From: Oscillospiraceae bacterium
Lineage (GTDB): Bacteria; Bacillota_A; Clostridia; Oscillospirales; Ruminococcaceae
NCBI GenBank assembly: GCA_017414145.1
Contig: JAFPQL010000244.1
Coordinates: 1-7,979 of the forward strand
Length of the DNA stretch: 7,979 bases
Reading direction: 5' to 3'
Made by a program: the position numbers and the translations under genes. Positions within the stretch are counted from its first letter, which is position 1. Each line of letters starts with the position of its first letter. Below the pieces are notes generated by a model, which was given only the letters and a program-made list of their open reading frames with translations, ran no database searches and was not told the origin of the DNA. Shown piece after piece: positions 1-5,268 of this stretch.

Positions 1-20
1 GTTTTGGCTTGCGTTCATTT

Positions 21-55
21 CGCATTTCGCATTCCGCATTTCGCATTCCGAATTG
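21..55. repeat. Heptanucleotide tandem repeat downstream of serpin A
   Basis: CGCATTT and CGCATTC alternate through four clean units (21-48), followed by a decayed fifth, CGAATTG (49-55). The period is 7 bases, or 14 if the T/C alternation is counted. It lies in non-coding sequence. The stretch 1-20 ahead of it holds nothing else that I recognise. Confidence 0.8.
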
Positions 56-78
56 CCCGCAGGGGGCTCCCCGCCGGC
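55..78 (-). terminator. GC-rich imperfect hairpin after serpin A, possible terminator
   Basis: GCCCGCAGGGG (55-65) pairs with CCCCGCCGGC (69-78) around a 3-base loop, with one bulged A and one C-C mismatch. It begins six bases past the serpin A stop. On the minus strand it is followed by AATTCGG, not a U-run, so it is not a classical intrinsic terminator. Confidence 0.35.
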
Positions 79-83
79 GCAGT

Positions 84-341
84 TTACTCCGCCAACGGTT
101 TCGTCCGGATCACCGGATTCTCATACACCATCGTACTGGTCGTCGTAACCTGCTCCACCGTACTGTCACAGTAAAACATAGATGCGCTCGTCGTCATCGT
201 CGTCGTGGTCGAGGAGCCGGAATCCAGATGGCAGTCCCAGCGGATCGGCTCAGAGGTCGTCTGCGTGGTCGTCGTTGTCTCGGATTCAGAAATCTGCGGC
301 GTCACATGAGTCTCAACAGGCGGCCGGATCTCCTCGCCGTC
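84..341 (-). other. Thr-rich C-terminal tail of serpin A with three degenerate repeats
   Basis: Codons 495-579 encode a tail past the normal serpin end (FIGAVQNV). After a Pro/Glu stretch come three units, each opening with a Thr run: TTTTTQTTSEPIRWDCH, TTTTMTTSASMFYCDS and TTTSTMVYENPVIRT. Units 1 and 2 each hold one Cys (C531, C552) beside aromatic residues. Thr runs are typical of linkers in ruminococcal cellulosomal proteins, but no folded domain follows here. Confidence 0.7.
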
Positions 342-1823
342 CACATTCTGCACAGCGCCGATGAAGACCGGCAGGCCGGATACATCGTCCAGAATCATGA
401 ACAGGAACGGACGGTCGATATAGACATGCTTCACCATAAACGGCATCCCCTTGTCCGCCATAATGACCAGCGTTGCCGCGCCTGCCTTTGCACCCTGCGG
501 TCCGACATCAATGAAGGTCTTGTGGATGACATCTTCAATAAAGGTCGGGTTTGCGGGCGTTGCACACGCATTCAGTCCGCTGAAATCCGCATCGTCCGTA
601 AATGCAGTCGGCATTCCCAGTGCCGCAAGCGCCGGCTTTAAGCTGCTGCCGAAATCAAAGGAGAACTGCGGCATCATGGTCATAACCTCAGTCTCACTGC
701 GGGACTTCAGAAGCGTCTGCAGTTCCTCGCCGGTCAGATTCTGAAGGTATGTGTCCAGCGACATGGTTTTTTTCGGCAAGATTGCCGCGAAGCTGTAGCT
801 GCCCTTGCTCTTGCCGTCGCCCGCAAACGGCTTGACGAAGCCGATCGCGTTTTCGCTCTCCAGATAGTAGCGCTCTTCTCCGTACATCATCGTAGCCTGA
901 CAGACGGTGCCGTCCCCGCAGGTAAAGACATTTCCGCCGATCTGATCCGTACCGTACTGCTGCGCCCACTCCGCCTCAAAGGCCAGTGCGTTGAGCAGAT
1001 ACATGATGTGATCCGGTTCGACCCGCTCCAGAATCTTCGGAACCATGCCGCGGGTTTTTTCGCTGACCCAGCCGTTGACATCTGCAAGGGTCGTGTCATC
1101 AAAGGGCGCCTTATAAAGTGCGGCGTCATAGTAATCCGCGACGGTCTGCCGGAACGCCTCCGGCACGGCGATGCGGCTTTCATCATCGCGGAACCAGATC
1201 GCGTTTGCAAGGTCGAGCTGCGCGTCCTTCCGGTTCAGAATGGAGTTCTGCCAGCTCAGATAACTGCCGTTTAATGCTTCTGCGGTCAGGCTGCCGCCCA
1301 GAACCTTCTGCATCTCGGCAAGCGTATCGCCCTTTGCGCCGTTCATGGTCATGCCGAGCGCCAGTGAGATCGAAAGCGGCGAGATCAGCAGGTTTTCGCT
1401 GCCCTTTTCGGTGTAGAGCTCCCGCATGAGTTTTGCGGTGAGGTCGAGCTCCGCGGCGGAAAAGGCATCGCTGAGCGCAAGCGCTTTGCCGCCGCCGCGG
1501 GCATAGCCGCTGAGCAGATCGACAGAGCGTCCCGCCGCAGGCTGTGCGGCGCCCGCAAGCCATGACAGCAGCTCCGCAGAATCGTCCGAATTGATCTGAT
1601 CGTCGCCGTTCATGTCGGCGTTGGCGCGTCCCTGCGCCGTGACGGTAATGTCTGTATCCTCCGCGATATAGCGCGCCAGCAAAATGGCATCCGCAATGGC
1701 AACCCTGCCGTTGGCATCCACATCGCCGGAGCCCTTTGCGGCTGCGGAGACGGACAGTCCGGTCAGACTGCCGGTCAGCAGTGCCAGCGCGGAAAACAGC
1801 GCTGTGAGCTTTCTGCATTTCAT
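84..1823 (-). CDS. Secreted dockerin-serpin A with Thr-rich C-terminal tail
   Basis: A 579-residue secreted protease inhibitor predicted to dock on a cellulosomal scaffold. Seen: a signal peptide at 1-29 (KCRK, then a hydrophobic run, ending SVSAAA); a dockerin at about 33-91 with two calcium loops (D34xD36xN38...D45 and D70xN72xD74...D81); and a serpin domain at about 105-494 with family motifs LALGMTMNGAKG, the helix F-type WVSEKT, HKTFID and DRPFLFMI. The reactive loop runs from G444, and counting 15 residues places P1 at K458, followed by Gly. The hinge is atypical: Pro at P17 and Ala at P14, where Glu and Thr/Ser are usual. Residues 495-579 are a Thr/Ser-rich extension beyond the normal serpin end. 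The start is set by AGGGAGGG seven bases upstream and by the signal peptide; an in-frame ATG at 1895 would put 24 Arg/Cys-rich residues before it. It is the last gene of the array. Serpin identity is firm; the target protease is unknown. Confidence 0.93.
   Translation of the reverse strand: MKCRKLTALFSALALLTGSLTGLSVSAAAKGSGDVDANGRVAIADAILLARYIAEDTDITVTAQGRANADMNGDDQINSDDSAELLSWLAGAAQPAAGRSVDLLSGYARGGGKALALSDAFSAAELDLTAKLMRELYTEKGSENLLISPLSISLALGMTMNGAKGDTLAEMQKVLGGSLTAEALNGSYLSWQNSILNRKDAQLDLANAIWFRDDESRIAVPEAFRQTVADYYDAALYKAPFDDTTLADVNGWVSEKTRGMVPKILERVEPDHIMYLLNALAFEAEWAQQYGTDQIGGNVFTCGDGTVCQATMMYGEERYYLESENAIGFVKPFAGDGKSKGSYSFAAILPKKTMSLDTYLQNLTGEELQTLLKSRSETEVMTMMPQFSFDFGSSLKPALAALGMPTAFTDDADFSGLNACATPANPTFIEDVIHKTFIDVGPQGAKAGAATLVIMADKGMPFMVKHVYIDRPFLFMILDDVSGLPVFIGAVQNVDGEEIRPPVETHVTPQISESETTTTTQTTSEPIRWDCHLDSGSSTTTTMTTSASMFYCDSTVEQVTTTSTMVYENPVIRTKPLAE
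1589..1823 (-). repeat. Signal peptide-dockerin module repeat, copy A
   Basis: The first 235 bases of serpin A recur at 3239-3473 (serpin B) with about 18 mismatches by hand count (roughly 92 percent identity, no gaps), and again at 4866-5100 (serpin C). The serpin domains that follow are far more divergent. The module has been duplicated recently or is kept uniform by recombination. Confidence 0.85.
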
Positions 1824-1829
1824 GATAAT

Positions 1830-1837
1830 CCCTCCCT
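1830..1837 (-). promoter_or_regulatory. Ribosome binding site of serpin A, deciding its start
   Basis: AGGGAGGG on the minus strand, six bases before the ATG at 1823. It rules out the in-frame upstream ATG at 1895, which has no such site and would bury the signal peptide. Confidence 0.85.
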
Positions 1838-1860
1838 GCACATCGTTCAAACCGGATCGC

Positions 1861-1890
1861 CGGCGGCGGAGACAGCAATCCCCGCCGCCG
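1861..1890 (-). other. 9-bp GC hairpin between serpin B and serpin A
   Basis: CGGCGGCGG (1861-1869) and CCGCCGCCG (1882-1890) form a perfect all-GC stem with a 12-base loop, starting 12 bases past the serpin B stop in the 79-bp gap. No U-run follows on the coding strand. It may stabilise or process the polycistronic mRNA, or reduce read-through into serpin A. Confidence 0.5.
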
Positions 1891-1902
1891 CACAAATGCC
1901 GT

Positions 1903-2991
1903 TTACTGTTCTGCCTGAATGTCCTTCACTGCGCCGAGGAAGATCGGCAGATTCGTCTGCTTGTCAACAATCATAAAGAGGAACGGGCGATCCAGCGTGA
2001 TTCTGATGGGCGGATCCATCACCGCAGTCTCGTTCGCCATCATCACAGCCGTCACGGCAGCCGCCTTTGTACCGCTCTCGCTGACATCAATGAAGGTCTT
2101 GTGCAGCACCTCGTCAATATAGGTATCCGCATTCGGCACGGAATTCAGTCCGGAAAAGTCCGCCGACTCCTTGCCGTCGCCGAAGGCAGTCGGCATTCCG
2201 AGCGCCTTGAGCGTTTGTTTCATTTTGGTGCTGTAGCTGAAGCTGAACTTCGGCAGGCCGCCGATCACATCATGCGATTTCGTTGACTGCAAAAGCTTCG
2301 TCAGCGCATCGCCGTCCAGCCCCGCGATATACTCGTCGAGCGTGATGCCCTCATTCGGCATCACTGCCGCGAAGCAATAGCGGTCATCCTTATAGGGATT
2401 GATGAAGCCGGTCGCCTTGCCGTCATCCAGATAACTGCCATACTCGCCGAACATCATTTCCACTTCGCGTTCCGAGCCGTCTGCCGCGTGGAATGTACGG
2501 GTTCCGACATTCCACTGCTCATAAGGCGAGAGCCACAGACTCTCAAAGGTCAGTGCATTGACCAGCACCATGACATGATCTTCTGTCAGGGAATCCTTCT
2601 CCAGCAGCTTCGGAATCATCTTATGCGTCTTGTCGCTGACCCAGCTGTTGATGTCATCGACGGTGGAATTGTCAAACGGTGCCTTGTAAGCGCCTGCGCG
2701 GTAATAATCGAAGAGCGTTTGCAGGAATTTTCCCGGCACCTGAATCATCCCCGGATCATCCTTGATCCAGACCGCATCCGCAATCGAAACCGGCTTTGAC
2801 ATCTCCCGGATTTCTTCCCATTCTCCGAAGCCTTCCGGATCCGTCGGATTGTAGTACACGATTTCCTTTTCCTGCTCCAGCGCCTCCGACCAGCCGGCGT
2901 AATACGCATTCAGCTGCTCTGCGGTCAGTTCGCCGCCCAGCACCTTCTGCATTTCGTCCAGCGTCACGCCCTTTGCGCCGTTCATGGTCAT
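1903..2991 (-). CDS. Serpin B C-terminal fragment: serpin core without export signal
   Basis: This frame holds 362 residues of serpin core starting MTMNGAKG: helix B onward, the WVSDKT motif, the VNALTF strand, PKFSFSYS, LGMPTAFG, the HKTFIDV strand, the reactive loop and DRPFLFMI. The hinge is canonical (ESGTKAAAVT, with Glu at P17 and Thr at P14). Counting from the hinge Gly places P1 at the Glu of ANETAV. Residues 35-69 are a charged, Tyr- and Pro-containing insertion absent from serpin A. The frame lacks the signal peptide, dockerin, helix A and the strand before helix B, so on its own it should neither be exported nor fold as a working inhibitor. No Shine-Dalgarno precedes 2991; only reinitiation at the ATGA overlap could start it there. 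It most likely belongs with 2988-3473 as one gene. Confidence 0.6.
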   Translation of the reverse strand: MTMNGAKGVTLDEMQKVLGGELTAEQLNAYYAGWSEALEQEKEIVYYNPTDPEGFGEWEEIREMSKPVSIADAVWIKDDPGMIQVPGKFLQTLFDYYRAGAYKAPFDNSTVDDINSWVSDKTHKMIPKLLEKDSLTEDHVMVLVNALTFESLWLSPYEQWNVGTRTFHAADGSEREVEMMFGEYGSYLDDGKATGFINPYKDDRYCFAAVMPNEGITLDEYIAGLDGDALTKLLQSTKSHDVIGGLPKFSFSYSTKMKQTLKALGMPTAFGDGKESADFSGLNSVPNADTYIDEVLHKTFIDVSESGTKAAAVTAVMMANETAVMDPPIRITLDRPFLFMIVDKQTNLPIFLGAVKDIQAEQ

Positions 2992-3473
2992 GCCGAGCGC
3001 CAGCGAGACGGACAGCGGGAAATCAGCACATTCTTGTCCGGGTCCTCTTCATCGGCAACGGTTTTGCGGAACAGTGCCGCGGAGAAATCCGCCTGCGCCT
3101 TGCAGAACGCCGCATCCGGCTGCACGGCCGCCGCTTCGCCCGCGGTCAGTCCCGCCAGCAGATCGACGGAGCGTCCCGCCGATTTCTGCGGCGCCTCACT
3201 GCCCGCCAGCCATGCCAGCAGTTCCGAAGAATCGTCCGAATTGATCTGATCGTCGCCGTTCATGTCGGCGTTGGCGCGTCCCTGCGCCGTGACGGTGATG
3301 TCCTTATCCTCTGCAATGTAGCGCGCCAGTAAAATGGCATCCGCAATGGCAACCCTGCCGTTGGCATCCACATCGCCGGAGCCCTTTGCGGCGGCGGAGA
3401 CGGAAAGTCCGGTCAGACTGCCGGTCAGCAGTGTCAGTGCGGATAATACGGCTGTGATTTTTCTGAATTTCAT
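2988..3473 (-). CDS. Serpin B N-terminal fragment: secreted dockerin-only protein
   Basis: This 161-residue reading frame is what the sequence as given would express from the normal serpin B start. It has a signal peptide (MKFRKITAVLSALTLLTGS, then SVSAAA), a complete dockerin (loops D34xD36xN38...D45 and D70xN72xD74...D81), a spacer, the first helix of the serpin fold, and nine out-of-frame residues ending RCPSRWRSA. If really made, it would be a secreted dockerin with no effector domain, able in principle to occupy cohesin sites without inhibiting a protease. It is more likely the N-terminal part of one full-length serpin. Its TGA (2990-2988) overlaps the ATG of the downstream frame as ATGA. 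Confidence 0.6.
   Translation of the reverse strand: MKFRKITAVLSALTLLTGSLTGLSVSAAAKGSGDVDANGRVAIADAILLARYIAEDKDITVTAQGRANADMNGDDQINSDDSSELLAWLAGSEAPQKSAGRSVDLLAGLTAGEAAAVQPDAAFCKAQADFSAALFRKTVADEEDPDKNVLISRCPSRWRSA
3239..3473 (-). repeat. Signal peptide-dockerin module repeat, copy B
   Basis: Same ungapped 235-base module as in serpins A and C, and closest to copy A across the two calcium loops: the run encoding GDVDANGRVAIADAILLA differs from A at only a few silent bases. It is an obvious substrate for homologous recombination that would delete or fuse serpin genes. Confidence 0.85.
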
Positions 3474-3534
3474 AATCGTTTCCTCCCGATCATTATGGTG
3501 TTTGATATCTGAGATTTCCGCGCTTCCGGTGAGA

Positions 3535-5100
3535 TCACTGTTTCGCAGGAATGTCCTTGACCGTGCCGAGGAACAGCGGCAGATTGGTCTGGTTGTCGAG
3601 AATCATGAACAGGAACGGACGGTCCAGCGTGACACGCTTCGGCTCCGGCGGGTCAATCGCTGCGCCGCCTGCCGCCATGATGACAGCCGTCACGGCAGCC
3701 GCCTTCGTGCCGGACTTGGTCAGCTCGATGTGCGTCTTGTGAATGACCCTGCCGATCCAGGTATACATTCCCTCTGCATCGTTCAGGCCGGTGAAGTCTG
3801 CCGCACCCGACTGAAATGCCGTCGGCATTCCGAGTGCTTTCAGTGCGTCATTCAGAGTGACATTGTAGTCAAAGCTGAATTCCGGCATCTTTGTGACGAC
3901 CTCACAGCTTTCTGCATGATCGAGGAGATTGATCAGCGCATCGCCGTCCAGCCCTGCGATGTAGTCATCCAGCGAAACATCCGCATTCGGCAGCACGGCA
4001 GCGAAGCTGTAGCGCGGGTCACGGTACTGCTTGATGAAGCCGGTCGCCCTGCCGTCGTCCAGATAAGTATATTCCCTGCCGGACAGCATGGTCACATCCT
4101 GCGCCGCCCCGCCGGCCGCATGGAACACGCCCGGATCGACGCACCATTCCGGATAATCATTCCTCCAGAGGTCCTCAAAGGTCAGCGCATTGGCCAGCAC
4201 CATGGCGTCCTCTTTCAGCAGCCTGTCGATGACAGACGGAATCATGTGATGCGTGTTTTCGTCGCACCAGCTGTTGATATCCCTGACCGTGGAGTCATCG
4301 AACGGCGCCTTGTACGCCCCTGCCCGATAATAGTCGGCAACGGTCTGAAGGAAGCTCTGCGGCACATGAATCTGTCTTTCGTCGTCCTTGATCCAGATCG
4401 CATTTGCCAGCGTCACCGGTGAGGACTGAATCACCTCCTCCGTTAAATGCCCGCTTTCGTCCATGTTACGGGCATATACCGTCCGCGATGCGAGCAGATA
4501 GTCCGACCAGCCCGCGTAATAGCCGTTGAGCTGCTCCGCAGTCAGACTGTCGCCCAGCACATTCTGCATCTCGGCAAGCGTTTCGCCCTTTGCGCCGTTC
4601 ATCGTCATGCCGAGTGCCAGCGAAACCGAAGCCGGAGAGATCAGCAGGTTTCTGTTCTTGTCCTCCTCGCTGTTCTGAAGCTGCCGGAGCAGATCGGCCG
4701 AGAGCTTGGACTGCGCCGCACGGAACGCCGCATCGGTCGGATTCAGCACGGCGGGGCTGCCCTTCCTGATATCCGCGAGCAGGTTGACCGAGCGGCCCTC
4801 AACGGGCTGCGGGTCATCGGACGCCGTTCCCGCAAGCCAGCTTAGCAGCGCCGCGGAGTCGTCGGCGTCAATCAGATCGTCGCCGGTCATGTCGGCGTTG
4901 ACGCGGCCCTGTGCCGTGACGGTGATGTCCGTATCCTCCGCGATGTAACGCGCCAGTAAAATGGCGTCCGCAATGGCAACGCTGCCGTTTTCATCGACAT
5001 CGCCGGAGCCCTTTGCGGCGGCGGAGACAGACAGTCCGGTCAGACTGCCGGTCAGCAGCGTCAGTGCAGAGAGCATTGCTGTGATTTTTCTGAGTTTCAT
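3535..5100 (-). CDS. Secreted dockerin-serpin C, first gene of the serpin array
   Basis: A 521-residue predicted extracellular inhibitor. Seen: a signal peptide at 1-29 (MKLRKIT, hydrophobic run, SVSAAA); a dockerin at about 33-91 with loops D34xD36xN38...D45 and D70xT72xD74...D81, where Thr72 replaces the usual Asn/Asp; an acidic Pro-containing spacer; and a serpin domain at about 122-519 with LALGMTMNGAKG (161-172), SWCDENT, VLANALTF, PEFSFDY, LGMPTAF, HKTHIEL and DRPFLFMI. The reactive loop starts at G464 (GTKAAAVT); length counting puts the scissile bond at G478-G479 within AAGGAA, which would suit an elastase-like protease with a small S1 pocket. The hinge has Lys instead of Glu at P17. 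Residues 199-230 form an insertion shared in position, not sequence, with serpin B. The start is fixed by AAGGAGGGAG just upstream and by the signal peptide; the frame stays open to 5595, but that extension crosses the divergent ABC gene. The best promoter in the window lies 59 bp upstream. Confidence 0.95.
   Translation of the reverse strand: MKLRKITAMLSALTLLTGSLTGLSVSAAAKGSGDVDENGSVAIADAILLARYIAEDTDITVTAQGRVNADMTGDDLIDADDSAALLSWLAGTASDDPQPVEGRSVNLLADIRKGSPAVLNPTDAAFRAAQSKLSADLLRQLQNSEEDKNRNLLISPASVSLALGMTMNGAKGETLAEMQNVLGDSLTAEQLNGYYAGWSDYLLASRTVYARNMDESGHLTEEVIQSSPVTLANAIWIKDDERQIHVPQSFLQTVADYYRAGAYKAPFDDSTVRDINSWCDENTHHMIPSVIDRLLKEDAMVLANALTFEDLWRNDYPEWCVDPGVFHAAGGAAQDVTMLSGREYTYLDDGRATGFIKQYRDPRYSFAAVLPNADVSLDDYIAGLDGDALINLLDHAESCEVVTKMPEFSFDYNVTLNDALKALGMPTAFQSGAADFTGLNDAEGMYTWIGRVIHKTHIELTKSGTKAAAVTAVIMAAGGAAIDPPEPKRVTLDRPFLFMILDNQTNLPLFLGTVKDIPAKQ
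4866..5100 (-). repeat. Signal peptide-dockerin module repeat, copy C
   Basis: Third copy of the module and the most divergent at protein level: GDVDENGSVAIAD in loop 1 and ADMTGDDLIDADD in loop 2, against ANGR and MNGDDQINSDD in A and B. The signal peptide core (LTGSLTGLSVSAAAKGSGDVD) is otherwise conserved. Confidence 0.8.
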
Positions 5101-5104
5101 ATGA

Positions 5105-5114
5105 CTCCCTCCTT
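5105..5114 (-). promoter_or_regulatory. Ribosome binding site of serpin C, deciding its start
   Basis: AAGGAGGGAG on the minus strand, directly upstream of the ATG at 5100. It settles the start of a frame that otherwise stays open to 5595. Confidence 0.85.
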
Positions 5115-5158
5115 CAATTTTTTCAGTTCCCGCGCAGGGTGAACTGTCCTTACATTCT

Positions 5159-5187
5159 ATTATACGGCTTTTGGAAACGCATTCCAA
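5159..5187 (-). promoter_or_regulatory. Sigma-A-type promoter of the serpin array
   Basis: On the minus strand, TTGGAA (5187-5182) and a perfect TATAAT (5164-5159) are separated by exactly 17 bp. This is the only near-consensus promoter found upstream of any of the three serpins. Transcription would start near 5152, giving a leader of about 50 bases before serpin C. Confidence 0.75.
5171..5187. promoter_or_regulatory. Palindromic operator candidate over the serpin -35 (LacI/CcpA-like)
   Basis: TTGGAA-ACGCA-TTCCAA is a perfect 6-bp dyad with a 5-bp centre, covering the -35 hexamer and part of the spacer of the serpin promoter. Read on the plus strand it fits the cre consensus TGNAANCGNWNNCA with one mismatch at the last position. 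Binding here would block RNA polymerase. The LacI/CcpA assignment is an inference; the dyad itself is seen directly. Confidence 0.5.
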
Positions 5188-5210
5188 CAGCCCGCCGCAC
5201 AAATCGTGAA

Positions 5211-5244
5211 ACTGCACAATTCGGCGTCTCTGTTTTTGTGCAGT
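5211..5244. promoter_or_regulatory. Perfect 9-bp inverted repeat in the divergent control region
   Basis: ACTGCACAA (5211-5219) and TTGTGCAGT (5236-5244) are exact inverted copies with a 16-base spacer. A further GCACAA occurs at 5197-5202. The element lies upstream of both divergent promoters and so should be in neither mRNA. A protein-binding site is therefore more likely than an RNA hairpin. No regulator family is recognised. Confidence 0.4.
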
Positions 5245-5268
5245 CAGACAGTTTTCGGTTTTGTCCGA

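Larger units (their letters stand above)
1903..3473 (-). pseudogene. Dockerin-serpin B, disrupted by a one-base frameshift
   Basis: The whole locus reads as a signal peptide-dockerin-serpin gene of about 523 codons once one base is restored, which matches intact serpin C (521 residues). The break is at the GGG run at 3017-3019 (CCC on the coding strand). The first frame reads KNVLIS and then leaves the serpin sequence for RCPSRWRSA and a stop; the -1 frame resumes with PLSVSLALGMTMNG, exactly as in the paralogues (LLISP(L/A)S(V/I)SLALGMTMNG). A fourth C would give ATT TCC CCG and restore the frame. No other disruption is visible, and all later serpin motifs are intact. This suggests either a very recent lesion or a homopolymer sequencing error. 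The ribosome binding site GGGAGGA sits seven bases before the ATG. It lies between serpins C and A in the same orientation. Confidence 0.85.

Noticed and set aside
21..55. CRISPR-like array
   Set aside because: The repeat units are 7 bases and contiguous, with no spacers and no cas genes; it is a simple tandem repeat.
9..641. Plus-strand frame of 210 codons opposite the serpin A 3' end
   Set aside because: Its first residues come from the heptamer repeat and the rest is Arg-rich antisense of serpin A.
3013..3024. Programmed -1 frameshift in serpin B at TTTCCCG
   Set aside because: The heptamer is in the wrong phase (zero frame reads ATT TCC CGC), and slippage would need a Ser tRNA to pair with TTC. 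A single lost C explains it better.
3490..3520. Separate promoter for serpin B (CATAAT near 3494-3499, minus strand)
   Set aside because: The sequence 17 bp upstream (CGGAAA) is not a -35, there is no extended -10, and the 61-bp gap fits an operon.
3334..4422. Long plus-strand open frame of 362 codons opposite serpins B and C
   Set aside because: It is antisense to well-supported serpin sequence, is low in plausible motifs, has no ribosome binding site, and crosses the serpin B/C boundary.
5211..5244. Bidirectional terminator between the divergent operons
   Set aside because: Both flanking genes are transcribed away from this site, so neither transcript should pass through it.
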